A DNA stretch of 64,000 nt from Dromiciops gliroides (GCF_019393635.1 NC_057861.1:192774026-192838025); one strand, 5' to 3'; positions 36,347-48,641 are shown, counted from the first letter of the stretch. Notes: generated by a model not told the origin, from the sequence alone. Made by a program: numbers and translations.

Positions 36347-39300
36347 AGTAAAACTGAAAAGTTGTGGGACCACACGTACACACACACACGCACATCCTTC
36401 ACTCCCCAAAAGATAAACACATGCCCTGAAACTTTAGGCTCCCTTTAGATCCGCTTAGACCCAAACTTCACACCATACTCCCTTTATTCCCCTTTCACTT
36501 TGTTCCATTTTTTTTTTCCTATCTCTTTTGGTCTTAAGACACGGCTGATAAAACTGGGGTAAGTCTCTGGACCAGTCCCAGCTTATGTCTGATGCTTATT
36601 AAGTACAAATCATGAAGCCTGGAGGATAGAAGAAGGGAATCCTAGAGGAAGATGAGGCACAGATCGTCAGTCGTCATCACAAATAACACATATTACTTCA
36701 GTTTCAAGTTGCAGAACCAAACACTACCTTTTTCCCCTTGATTAAGTTATTCTGATGGAGTTTAATGTCCTCCCCAATAGTCCAAGAGCCATAGTTTGCC
36801 AGTTTGTATACAATTCTATCAGAAAGGGGAAAGGGAAAAGGATGGTAACTTAATTGAAAGAACTTCTGCTCATGTCCAAGCATTTCAAGAGAACTAGAAA
36901 CTGCAAACTCTCTGCTTGGTCTTAACAGAATTAAAATAAAGGACCACATTTTGATTTAAAAAAGAAAGACAGAAAGAGCTTCTGGAAGCCAATACATATC
37001 TGGGTTACAGTCTACTTTGCTAACATTTAGTTCCGCTTATAAACAAACCTATGACAAAATGAACTTCATTGTACTGAATTAGGCTGAGGCAATGATACTG
37101 ATGAGAATGATGATGTGGATAATAGCTGTAGGACCTATCTGATACCTAAACTAACTCATCAAAGTCAGAGAGATAGAAAAATGGATTCACGTGTGCCTGC
37201 CTGTGTGAAAGTTGGCATTCTGATCACTGAAGGATTCTGTGTAATTTCTATAAAATGAAGCTCCACAAAGAAAGATAAAAAAGATAGCATTTTTGTACTC
37301 CCTTTAAAGACACCTAACCGAAGGCTATTAAGGTCAATCTTTAAATCCAGATTTTTGAAAAGTCAATAATGAGGACTTGAGTTCACCTTGTCTCCTTTGA
37401 GTAAGTTTACTTCCATCTCTAGCTAGCTCTGGAATCTACTACATGCAAATACTTTCAATGGCCCAGAAGCCAGGTCCAAGCTGAACTTGCAGCTCTCCCA
37501 GAGTTTAAGGCTGGGTTTCAAAGGAATACTTTTTCCAAGTAGTTATGGAAGATCCTTGCAACTCAGAATCATAAACTTAGGGAATACCATTTTCCAGGCC
37601 CCATGGCTAAAAGAATTATCAGGAAGTGCCAGGAAAATCTAGCTTTTTCCATGAGGATGGATTATGTATTTTCTCTTTCTTCTTTTCATAATTAAGTACT
37701 GTATTGCTTACAAATTGTTTATTAAGCTTTACACAAGGCTGGCACACATCTGCCCTTGGTTTTGCTTCTGGCATTTTACTTACAGGCTGATGTTTAACTT
37801 GTGGTAACCATTGACTTGTGTTAGTATTGTTCAGACTATTCCCCTTCTTTGGGGGGAAAAAAAGGCAAGTGACCGGTTCTTTCTTTAAGTGATAACTCCA
37901 AAATTTGAAAAGATTTTTCCTGTGTATCTGTAGGTCTTTGTGAGGTATCCACTGGCAAGCAATTCTGTTAATTCTTTATACAAATCTCTGTAGTATTTCT
38001 TTTTTCTTTAAATTTTTCTTTGTTCACAGTTGTTGTTCTAACTTTCAGACTGAATCACCAGTGTATGTAAAAGGCCTTGGCACCCAATTAAAACCACCAT
38101 ATGAAATAGCAGGAGAATGAAAGATCATGGGGGTAAATTGATGGTGAGGAGGGTCTAAGAGACACAAAAGAAAGACCAAAGACAGTGGTGAGGGTATCAT
38201 GTGCCACTCTAAAGGCTAATAAAAATGAATCTTACTTTTAACACTGGGGACTCATTGACCCTGCCATTTGGTGAGAAGCACCAAAAAAACAGGATATTTC
38301 CCAGATGTTTTCCTTCAGTGATCTTCAACTGCTGATTTTCTCCAGTGATAAACTCCATTCTAGTCTGGCCTGATTTATTTTCTAATAACAATCCCCAGTT
38401 AAAGAGGTATGGTGGTGAGTTTAGTGAGTTTTTTAATTGTTATTTGTGGTTCTTTTTTAAATGCATTTTCTGAAGAGAGGGTCAGATTTCTTTTGAAAAA
38501 CTTATTTTCATTTTTAACACACACACACACTTTAGTTCCAAAAATCCTTATAATCTGTTTGAGCTATGTCCACTAAAGCCATGTCCTAGGCTTCTCCAGA
38601 GATGATACACTTACCTAGCTCCTTTCACACCCATTGGTTACCACCTGATTTCATCACTCCCTAACTTACAGGAAAACAAGAATGCTTATTTACCCAGTGG
38701 CCAGATACACTAACTTCCAATCTAGTTTCACCTAACTATACAATAGAAAAACAGAAAAGTATGGCACAAGCCTGGAAAAATGCCCTCTCTCTATTCTTTA
38801 CCAGCACCCTATTCCAGTCTAGCTACCACATGTGCCTTGCATCTTCCAAATGGTTCAGAGTGATATTTGGCTGGGGTTTGATTTGCCCATTCAGCAGATA
38901 TTAGTGTCTCCATTGAAATATTTAGCTTGGCCCACTTCCCCACTGAAGCTATGTGATGTTAATAGGATATAAAGCTCAAGTGTTGGGATGTGATAAGGCT
39001 AGGTGCAAGCCTCTGCCATTTACTAATTTGGGTTAGAAAACAACTCCTTAAATTAAGTGATGGGAGAACACAGAAAGCTTTGTTCAGTTTAGAACCCTTG
39101 GGGTGTTCTGTGGGATGGAGAAACTTCTTAAATGGGTGAGTACCTGCAGGGCCTAAAAGGACTAGTTCTCCATATTCCTCACACTTTGACAATCTGCCAC
39201 AAAGCTTTCGGGAACAACAGTTTTTAATGAGCTTCAACCCAGATGCTTCTAGATTTTGTGGAGATACCAAAGAATCATTGAGATGCTCTGTGACCATCAG

Positions 39301-41436
39301 ATGTTTTAATCATTCTTTTCATCAGAAATGAGTAATGGAATAGTCTGAATTTTATACTAGTACATAAAATAGTATATTTTCTTCACCAAGAATCACCAGA
39401 CAGTGGTAGACTTTAATTTACAAGGAGCAATTCGCTCCTTGAAGAGTTTGCCTATGTATTTACAAGATTAGATCATGCTTTCTGGTTGGCCTAATTTTTT
39501 AGTCCCTCTAAAATATATCAAAACTCATTTATTCAAGCTAATTACTGAAGATAACTTGTGGTGTTTTAGTAGGGATATTTATAAAATTGTTTTCTTAACT
39601 AGAAAAACATAAAAACCTCTCTTTTCAAAAGTTGACTTGTTTCCTTGTGAAAGATGTTTCCTTATTAGAGGATGGAATACTGAAAGTTTGTTTTGAATAA
39701 AGTGAAACCTAGACTGTATTATGACTGTATTATGTCCAACATCCTTAAGAACTAGGTAGGAAGCACTTTCAAACAGATGTGTTCTAAACTTCCTTAAACT
39801 TTCCTATTGACAAGAACCCTTCTAGTACATTTTTAGAAGACTTGTAAAAGAGCAGAAAATGTGAGCAAGCCCTAGATAATACGGTTCCACAAATACTGAA
39901 AAACATTGACCAATAAAACGTATATGGAGTCCTTCTTTTAAGATTAAGGAGTAATAGGATAGTTCCAAAGGCAAAGAGCTTTTACAGTGGACAAGGTAAT
40001 TATAATTGAAAATAATAAAATTAAAGCATTTCATTTATACTCCCAGTCATTAATATTTGGCCCTTGGGATAAAGGGAAGCAATCACTCATTTGACAGGAA
40101 AGACTTGCTTTTTAAAAACAATTTAAGTAATGTATGGCAGTTGTGTTTAAGTAGCTTAGAAACTGATAAGTAATCACTAGTTTATATTATCTAATTAACA
40201 TTTCAAAAGTATAATTTTAAACATCCGTTACTGGATTGTTTTCAAATAATTTATTCTAAAGACTACTCTGGACAAGGCTTTTCCTTTTCTTTTTCTTTTC
40301 TTTTCTTATTTTTTTTTAAGGGAAGAGGAGGCAGATTTGGAGTGGAACAAGTAAACTGTGGCCAAAATCTTGAGCACTGAAGTTATGAATTACAACTCAA
40401 AACTACAAATTCAGGAGGATCCTATAATTAATTTAACGTAATTAGTGGTTACCCAATAGGAAATAAAAGCTACTTTCCAGGTGTCAATGCCTACTCTCCA
40501 TTTCAAAGGCTTGCGGATGATTTCCCCTACAATAATAGAGAGCATAAATGAACTTGACTGACACCTTTCAAATTATTTTGCAACATGTCGAAGTGGTTTT
40601 CTAATTTTTGTAAGAATAAAGTGGTTTTAAATAGAGGGTAACAGGATTTATCATATTTCATAATGTCACTTCAGCCAGATGTGCCATTGTCCCTCACATT
40701 TAGTGGCTTAACTGGGCACAATAAGCTACGTTGAGTTTGCAAAGTGCAACTTGTCTACATTCATACAAAACACTTACAGATAGAGAAAGGCAACAGCGTC
40801 CGTAATCTTAAGGATTCTGTTTGCTCTAAACCAAGCATTCCAAGGGTGGCCTCTCCTTTCTTAAAGCGACATTTCACCCTAAAGTAAAACGCATTGTTTT
40901 GTTTTGATGGCTCGAACCCCTCAAAAAGAGGGGGGAAAGTCAAACACGACTGTTGCATTTTTCCCCCTGAGTTTTCTACAGTCTTAGTCCATTTTAAGCA
41001 TCCAGAAGTGAAGGCCAAGTTCGTGCAGTCAGCGCAAGAGGAAGAGGAGACACCTATTGGCAAGAAGTCGCATTCAAAATCAAGGCTGCTTTGGGGAAAC
41101 ACCAGGGGGACACCGCTTCCCAATCACTGCAGCCAGCCAGCGCCAGCAGCTCCGTCAAAGTCCGTGCGCCTCCTTCTCCAGCCTCAGTGCGCCCCGGGTG
41201 CTCCTAGCCTTCTCCACCCAGTTACCTCCGTCCTCCTGCCCATCACCTACCCATCTACTCTCAGCGCTCCCCAATCCCCAGTCTAGACCCCAGAACGCTT
41301 CTGTATTCCTCTACCCCGCCCTCCAGAAGCTCCAGAATTCTGACCTGAGCAGGCGAGAATCGACAAAGTTATGTATATTACATTAAAAAAGGGAGAGAGG
41401 GAGGGTAGGGGAAGAGACAGAAACCGATGAGTTTAC

Positions 41437-41581
41437 CTTCTTCAGCTGATTTCATTGTGGTGGCAGCCGCGGTGAAAGGGCAAGAGGGGGACTGCAAATC
41501 CACCAAAGTTTCTCTCCCGCAAGCTGGAGCCGGAGGTCCAAATGGAAACTTGGAAGACGCTGGAAAGCTGGTGCTTGGCAT
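41437..41581 (-). CDS. NFATC1: NFATC1 alpha first coding exon (partial CDS, P1 transcript)
   Basis: Start of nuclear factor of activated T cells 1, a calcineurin-regulated Rel-family transcription factor that shuttles from cytoplasm to nucleus. The exon encodes 48 residues plus one base. It opens MPSTSFPASSKFPFGP and closes TTMKSAEE, closely matching the known NFATc1 alpha N-terminus at both ends, while the middle (about residues 22-40) is diverged and makes this exon about six residues longer than the human one as I recall it. The donor reads GAAGAAG|GTAAAC (GT at 41436-41435). The last base G joins AA of the shared exon at 6149 to make Glu, so the phase fits. The first ATG has T at -3 (weak context); codon 43 ATG has A at -3. 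The ORF is open from the start codon to the donor. Identity is very secure; the 5' end of the exon (leader) is not determined. Confidence 0.95.
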
Positions 41582-41624
41582 CCACTCGGCAGCGGTGTGA
41601 GGAGGTGGTGGGTCTCCAATCTTT

Positions 41625-41700
41625 CTCGCTCGCTTTCTCTCTTTCTCTCTCTCTTTCTCGCTCTCTCTCTCTCTTTCTCGCCCTCTCTACGTTCCCTTCC
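41625..41700. repeat. Pyrimidine-rich (TC/TTTC) tract in alpha leader
   Basis: Imperfect CT/TTTCT repeats ending 45 bp upstream of the alpha ATG; purine-rich on the sense strand. Confidence 0.9.
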
Positions 41701-42020
41701 CTCCCTGCCCGCCCGCTCTCCCTCCCGCCGGCTCTTTTTCCCTCCTGCAGGTCCCCCTTTTCCCTAATGCTTCGCTTACTCACTTTCCCTCTCTCAGCCC
41801 TTTACCCCGCGCTCCCCTAGGCTGTCTGCTTTTTTCCCCCTCTCTTTTTCCCCCTTGTAATGTAGGGAACTGGAGTTTGTGTCTTCCAAGTGGAAACTCA
41901 AACGCTTTCCACCTACGGAAAGGGGGAAAAAAACCCTTAAGCTAATAGCAGCCTTCCCCAGTGAAATGTCATTGAGGTGCGTGTATGTGCGCGCCTGGGT
42001 TGTTAAGAGCACGAACTAGC

Positions 42021-42022
42021 GC

Positions 42023-42074
<52 letters not shown>
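42021..42074. repeat. CTG/CAG triplet repeat
   Basis: Mixed CTG/TTG units followed by ten uninterrupted CTG (42043-42072); CAG on the NFATC1 sense strand, 440-490 bp upstream of the alpha ATG. Confidence 0.95.
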
Positions 42075-44007
42075 ACTGCAGTCCTGATTAAGAGAGGGAG
42101 GGGGTAGAGAGCACTTGGGAAGTTTATTCTCTCTCTCTCCTCTCTTTCTTGCTCGCTCTCTCTTTTTCTCTCCCTGTCTTATTCAGTGGTGTTTATTTTG
42201 CTCAGTGAGTTTGAAGAGTCTCTAAGTCTCTCTCTGACGCAGGGCAGCTCTCTGACTGCTGCCTTTTTAAAGCTGGAAAACACCCTCCCCGCCTCCTCTC
42301 CTCACACCCCCCTCCCCTCCCCGTGACATCACAATTCTGCCAGCTCCCCTCTTCAGCAGCAGTCTGCGAGGAGCCAGCAGGAGGCAAGAAAAGTCTTCGA
42401 TACAAGAAGAAAAGTACTAGAGTCGTCGTTCTCCTCTTCCTCCTTGTCCACCTCTCCCCCTCCCCAGCCACCCCCCTCACTCCCGCCACTGCCACCCTCG
42501 CCTGCTGCTTCTTTTTGAAGCTGCTTCTTGTGTCCTGCGGTTGCTTCACAAAGTCACATTTCTAATAAGCGCATAAATTAGCAAACTAATTAAAATCTTG
42601 AAAGTCTCTCTGTGTATATATGAGTTTATATAAGCAGCGCACTTATTTAATGAAAGAAGGAGGAGGGAGGGGTGGAGGGGGTGGCGGATGGTTTTGCAGA
42701 GAGAGCCCTGCATGCTGAAGTCATTATGTAAAATAGCAGGCTTCCCCCACTGGAAATTTGGAAAAGAGCTTCAACTGGCAGGCAATAGAAAGGAAAATCC
42801 CATTCCGTTAAATTACTAACAGACTTGATGGATTTGATTTCAATCGCCGAGATTTATTGTTATTATTATTATTATTTATGATGATGTAAATATCTCAGCA
42901 ACAGTTTGCCCAAATGGTTGCACTGCCCAGTAGTAAAGAGTATAGGAGGAATCTCCCCAAGTTTTCAAGCTACCTCTTCTTTCCATCCACCCCCATCCCT
43001 GTCTTGTGACCCAACCCTAGCCCATATAGGGCAGAGTGGTATTTTACAGGAGAAACTATGGAGATTCGAAATAAGTGTGTATGGCGGGGTGGGGGGGGGG
43101 AGAAGGAGGGAAGGATGGAGAGAGAGAGAGATTCCATTTCCCTCAAAGCTTCTGCTAATTCAATTCCTTCTCACTTCTATGCTTCTTTTACTCCAACCCT
43201 TCTCCATCTCCCCAGGCTCAGTTCAGCTGGCAAAAACGGGACCATATTTTCTTGTTGGAGTTGGATAGAAGGAATTGGAGTGTTAGGGCGGTTAAGATGT
43301 CTGGTGTATAAAAAAATCATAAATCTATTGCACGACACCCTTATGTGGTTTAAAATAAACCCAACACAAGCAAAAGTCTGTCTGCTGCTGCTGGGGAATT
43401 GGAGGCCAGTACTGAGTCCTGGGGGCAGTTATTGTACTCCATAATTATTGAAAATATTCCACATCCAACCAACACTGACTAGGAAAGAGGAAAAAGTGTT
43501 TTCTCCAGAGCTTTTGATATATCAAATGAGTAATGAATTGTACACTGCAATGCAGGTACAAATTTAAAGACCATCATTTTGTTTTTCACCTTTTCAAACA
43601 TAAATATAATATTTATTAGTTTAAGCCATTATTCCAACAGTCAATATCAATTAGCTACAGTGGCAAAAGCTAGAGAAATCTGAAAATTCTTTATTTCAAT
43701 AATATGAATTATGTTTGATTGAAGGACTGCTAATAGATGTTGAAAATCACATCATGTGTAACATGTCTTCTGTCCTTGGGGGTTTACATTTATTGATTTT
43801 TGTTGTTGTTGTTGTTTATGTATCATACAATTTAAAACTTTATGAATATACCAGTTTCATATCAGATATAAATATCATTCCCCCTCTAATGAAGAACAGT
43901 TTGCACAGGATTCTGCCCCTACTCTTCATCTTTGGCAGAATAGCCAGTGGAAAGATTTAATGCCACCAGGAGGCAGGCAAATCCGTAAGGTGACCAAATT
44001 GAATACG

Positions 44008-44022
44008 CCGCTAGGGGGCAGC
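44008..44022 (+). promoter_or_regulatory. Strong CTCF motif match
   Basis: CCGCTAGGGGGCAGC fits the CTCF core CCRSNAGGGGGCRSY at every position. It is about 2.4 kb upstream of the alpha start codon, outside any recognised repeat. Confidence 0.65.
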
Positions 44023-44244
44023 AGGGCAGCAAAACCTTCTTACCACCCTCCTTAAGCATCAAATCCATTGGGATTTTCGGCTGTTTTTCAGTCTTAATGA
44101 CAACAGAGTAATTTGAATGACTTTGCATGAAGAATTTCCATCTTCTTTCTCCTTCTCTCTGCTCTCTGGTCAACTCTCACAGTTAGCCCACCTGAGGGAA
44201 GAAGGAGCAGAAAGTCTGGTAGAAGGAAGGATACACATCATAAC

Positions 44245-44450
44245 TTACATTTATAAATCACTTTACATTTTACAAAGCAGTTTCCTTGTTATAACAATAT
44301 GCGGTAGATAGCAAAAGATTTTTTTTCACTTCATGGATGAGAAAACTACGAAGTTCACTGACATACATACTTGGCAGTTATAGGGCTGGTAAGTTGTACT
44401 GGAACCCTTGCCTTCTGACTTTAAGTTCATGCCCTTTCCAGTGAATAGCA
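44245..44450 (-). repeat. MIR-type SINE relic, antisense
   Basis: TTACATTTTACAAAGCAGTT and TCATGGATGAGAAAACTACG follow the antisense core, well diverged. Confidence 0.45.
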
Positions 44451-44821
44451 ATAGCAATGATTATTCTTTAGCTCCCCATACAGTGCTAATAGACGTCCTA
44501 TAACCTTTCTGGACAGCAACTTAGGTAGGTCAGAAATAGTAAGGCCTTGTGTGTGTATAGTCTCTATTTGCATTGTAGAGAAGGGGAGGTGCTGGATCTG
44601 AGACTGGGAAATGAAGTTTGGCAAACCCTTTTAAAAATATTTTCTGTCACCCTTTCCCTCCCCTTTCCCACCCCATCACCACCACCTCCCACTCCTCCAA
44701 CAACACACTTTGCAGAGCGGTGGCTATTTTATTGGGTTACAGAAAAGGTCTCCTTGATGCTGGGACCGTCACCTCCTAATCACAGGGATGAGTAGTTCTA
44801 GCCTTGCAGAGTTAACTGTAG

Positions 44822-44823
<2 letters not shown>

Positions 44824-44853
<30 letters not shown>
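44824..44853. repeat. (CA)15 microsatellite
   Basis: Uninterrupted CA run. Confidence 0.95.
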
Positions 44854-44855
<2 letters not shown>

Positions 44856-45104
44856 AGTCACAGTCACATGAAAAAGCAGCACCAGTCTAGGTTCCCCACT
44901 TCCTCCTAACAAGGTGTCAGCATGGTCTCAGATTTTTAAGGACATCAGCCTTACCCTTATGTTGTTAGAAGAGGCTAGAGAGTAAGCAGATATTGGAATG
45001 GTGAGAGCTTTTGGTAAAAAAAAAAATTAATAAATAATAATTTAAAAAAAAACTTTCTTTCCTGTCTGCTCTCAATGCTTTCCTTTCTCCCTCTCTCTCT
45101 CCTC

Positions 45105-45420
45105 CTCTTGAAATGACGGAATCCCCAGTCTGTTTCCTTCTGTTTAATGCCGTTGCCGGGACCACAGTGGCACAGGTCCAAGTCAGAGGGAGTTTTCGAA
45201 GTCGGCGGCAGCGGCTGCAGCGGCAGCAGCAGCAGCAGCGGCAGTGTCGGCGGCGGCGGAGCTTAGGCTCCACAGCCAGCTAACCTTGACCGCCCAGTTT
45301 CCAGTCCAGAGCACGGTGTACAGGCCTCAGCTGCCGATGATCCTATCCTGCCTTTGCACCAAGTCTGGGCCTCCGCCTGGGCCTTTCACTGCCATACGGA
45401 GCACAGTATTCTTCCTCCTC
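45105..45420. promoter_or_regulatory. Small GC/CpG-rich block with CAG and CGG triplets
   Basis: Roughly 20 CpG in about 300 bp, far above the surroundings, with (CAG)5-6 and GGCGGCGGCGG at 45222-45260. Could be a promoter of an upstream NFATC1 start or of a divergent noncoding RNA. No coding exon is recognised. Confidence 0.35.
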
Positions 45421-47039
45421 TTCCTAGGACCACTGCTCCCTCCTCTTCCTTTTTTCCTCTCCTCCTCCTCCTCCTCCTTCTCCCTGCTTCTTGAAGTTTG
45501 TTTATAGCTGCTACTAGGAGAGACTGTTACACGGATTTTATTTTAAGAATTGGTGATGACTAACGAAGTTAAAAGGAGCTTAGGACAGAAAACAAGGCTA
45601 TTTTTAGATTACTGTTGTTTCAATGGATTATTGTAGCAAATACACCCATAGAAGCTTAACCATTTTTAAAGTCTCTTCGGATGCCAAGGCCTTTTCCCTG
45701 AAGCACTACTTAAATATTCACCCTATCCAACTTTCTTCTACCGGCTTCTGTAGTCATTGTTCCATTATTTTCCTAAATCAAATGTTTAAGCCCTTGTGCA
45801 TAATTGCTATGGCTACAATCATTTTTAATGAAATGGGTGTTTCCAATACACAAAGCTAGTTATTTCCCCTCAACAGGGATCATGAAAACCTGAGGATTTT
45901 CTAAAGCACTCCTTATGACCTTTAGCCTTGGCTTGCTCCAGGAAAATGTGCCTGGCACTCATTTTGCTCTCATATTGGAAGCCCCTCCCTAGATTCATTT
46001 TGACTTCTCACCACACACATATACCAGAAGTCATCCATCTCAGGATGTTTCTCCTAATTTCGTTACTTTTTAAAAGTTCAACTTGAAGATAAATGATGGA
46101 AAAAAAGAGCTGTCAAGGTTATGAATGCACATTAAAGTGTTGTTGGGTTTGGTTGGTTTTTTTGTTGTTGTTTTTTTGCATTGTTTTTAGTCATGTTTCC
46201 CCATATGTTTCATTCTTCAGTTGAACCATGTAAGGCATTTACCCTACTCAGGTGAACTTTGCATTCATTCTACTTGTAGTACATCCTCATTTTAGATTCA
46301 TCTAGTTTCTTCATTACACACCAAAAAAAAATTTTTAGTCTGTTATATGTGTGTATGCATGTGTGTATGCGCATGTGTATACATGCATACATACATGTGT
46401 ATATATACACATACATAGATTCCTGGCTAGGTCAAAATTCAGAGCCTTAGTGTTGGACCATGAGTAATTTCCAAACTTTTCCCACCAAAGATTCTCAAAG
46501 TTATCTTCCTTTGTTTCTTGGAACCCCTTTGGATTTTAGTGATCAACTTTTCTTTCCTTGCTTTCCCTCACAGCCACTGTGTGTATGTTTAAACTTCTTA
46601 ATAATTCCAAGCATTCCTTTCCTTTTAAAAATTTACTTTTTATTCTACAAATATGTACACACCTCTACACCTTTACCTTCAAAATATCATTCAGTTCTTC
46701 CTGCTCATCCATCTGTTCTCAATTCAACTACCCTGGCTACAAAGAAGGCACCTCTTGCACTAACTGAGGACCTAGGATCTTGAGATCTCTGGAACTCACA
46801 GGGTGTCTCCCAAGGGTGGAAATGTCCATCTCAGGGTCACTGCTCAGTGATCTACATTCAGGCCATACAACACAAAGCAGAAGAGATAGCAAAGGACCCA
46901 AGGCTTCGGGCCAGGCTCATCTAGGCAGCCCATATGTCAACATTTTACCATTTCTTCTTACGTCAGGGAGAAGGGTCACCCACAGTAGAAGGATGGGGAA
47001 AGAGGACACAGTCACTTCCTTTTGAAAATGCACTGAGTG

Positions 47040-47198
47040 GGGCAGCTAGGTGGCACAGTGGATAGAGCACCGGCCCTGGAATCGGGAGGACCTGAGTTCA
47101 AATCCGGCCTCAGACACTTAACACTTACCAGCTGTGTGACCCTGGGCAAGTCACTTAACCCCAACTGCCTCACTTAAAAAAAAAAAGAAAGAAAAAAA
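47040..47198 (+). mobile_element. WSINE1-like SINE
   Basis: Complete element; perfect 16-bp duplication GAAAATGCACTGAGTG at 47024-47039 and 47199-47214. Confidence 0.95.
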
Positions 47199-47634
47199 GA
47201 AAATGCACTGAGTGAGCCGCTCATCCTGGCTTAGAGATCAATCTTATCTGACGTAGCTTAGACACAATCTTTCACTCCCTCAGCTGGGGTCACACAGAAT
47301 TTGCTTCATCATACCCAAATCAGCAAGTTCCTCAGAGTTAAGCATATTTAACTGGAAGTATGCAGGATGACTCTATATACATTCCATGGGATGGTCCTTA
47401 TAAGCCCATCCCCATGTATATTCCGTGGGGTTCAACTCCCCACTATACATATATAGAAAGAGAGAAAGAAAGATGGAACCAGAAAAAGAGACAGGCGAAA
47501 TCCTTCTGATGTTGAAAGTGTTTCTCCATAGGAAAAAGCTGACCCATTTACATCTCTTCAGGCTCATTTCTTAAGAAGATAGTCTATAGATTCTGGGCTT
47601 CCTCTTCAAACACTCCAAGAAGAAATGGATTGCA

Positions 47635-47801
47635 GGACAGCTAGGTGGCGAAGTGGATAAAGCACTGGCCTTGAATTCAGGAGGACCTGAGTTCATATCC
47701 AGCCTCAGACACTTGACGCTTACTAGCTATGTGACCCTGGGCAAGTCACTTAACCCCCAGTGCCCCACCAAAAACAAAAACAAACAAACAAACAAAAAAA
47801 C
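47635..47801 (+). mobile_element. WSINE1-like SINE
   Basis: Complete element with AAAC-rich tail; perfect 15-bp duplication AAGAAATGGATTGCA at 47620-47634 and 47802-47816. Confidence 0.95.
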
Positions 47802-48604
47802 AAGAAATGGATTGCATTTGACTAGGGTATTTCCTTGGCCATACATGAGGCAAATGGGAACGCTGGTGGCTTTGTCCATTATCTTCCCTTCTCTTTCTCA
47901 AGTCCACACAAGAAGGGTTGCCCAGAAACCAATAACCTAATAATGCATTTACTGGCTCATGTTAAGTCCATCTTTGTCTAGGTCTCTTAGGGTTTTCTCT
48001 AGGCTGTATGCCTTCCCTTGGGTAATAAAATGTAATTCAGAGACAATACCTGCATTCGGTGGAGTAAAGAAGCCAGAGAGCATCATCAGTCTGGGAATAT
48101 GGACAGGGCTAGAACCAGAAGATCTATACTTAACTCTATGTGGAAAAGTATTTAAATACTTAAAGTTTATTAAATATAGTTAATGGCATATATTAAGTTT
48201 TAGGTATCATTGTAAAGAAAGGACATTTTGCTATATGCTATATAGATTTCTATATATGCAAAAAATCCTCTGAAGACTTTAAGAGGCTGCTATTTACAGC
48301 TAATGAGGATATTTCTTGGGCCTTAATGAGGCAGGAGGGGAGATCTAGTGGTCTTGACTACTTCCCTCCTTCCCTTCCCCTTAAGTCAAAATAGGGTGGG
48401 TAGCCCAAAGTCTGAGTTATAGACAGCACAGTGGAGGCTAAGAAATCTGAAGGGTGATTCAACAAGCTGTGGTTAATGAATGTAGTGAAATATTATTTTG
48501 AATTACAAACACAAGAAATTCAGAGAAACATGAGATTAGTATGCAGAAAAAACAAAGTACAGAAGGGAACACAAATAGAACAATTTTGTCACTATCTTGT
48601 TAAA

Positions 48605-48606
<2 letters not shown>

Positions 48607-48638
<32 letters not shown>
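48607..48638. repeat. (TC)n(AC)n microsatellite
   Basis: TCTCTC run followed by CA repeats. Confidence 0.9.

Positions 48639-48641
<3 letters not shown>

Larger units (their letters stand above)
41582..42810 (-). promoter_or_regulatory. NFATC1: Putative NFATC1 P1 promoter and alpha leader
   Basis: Sequence upstream of the alpha start. Visible motifs: TGACATCA (CRE/ATF-like, one change from TGACGTCA) at 42324-42331; GC-rich boxes around 42285-42320; a TTTAAAAA TATA-like element on the minus strand at about 42264-42271 with GGAAAA next to it at 42275-42280; a cluster of NFAT-type GGAAA cores at 41892-41896, 41906-41910 (opposite strand), 41917-41921 and 41925-41929; and GGGATTTTCC, a full NF-kB consensus match, on the minus strand at 42792-42801. 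A CRE, paired NFAT sites and NF-kB input are reported for NFATC1 P1 and support its autoregulation and RANKL response; that these exact sites are the homologues is inference. If transcription starts about 30 bp past the TATA-like box, the leader is about 650 nt and the NFAT cluster and CAG repeat would lie inside it. A second strong TATA-like match (TATATAAAC, minus) is at about 42627-42635. Confidence 0.6.
42811..47023. other. 5' flank of NFATC1, repeat-poor
   Basis: Apart from the CTCF motif, one MIR relic, a CA repeat and the GC-rich block, I see no repeat family or gene. 45540-47023 holds only AT-rich unique sequence and a short TGTATGCA-type repeat at 46341-46420. Confidence 0.6.

Noticed and set aside
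36026..36420. Several overlapping Cys-Val and His-Thr frames
   Set aside because: Products of GT and CA microsatellites, with no domain and no splice context.
41442..41783. Upstream overlapping reading frame in the alpha leader
   Set aside because: Its apparent start at 41783 is GTG; no ATG occurs on the sense strand from 41582 to about 41969.
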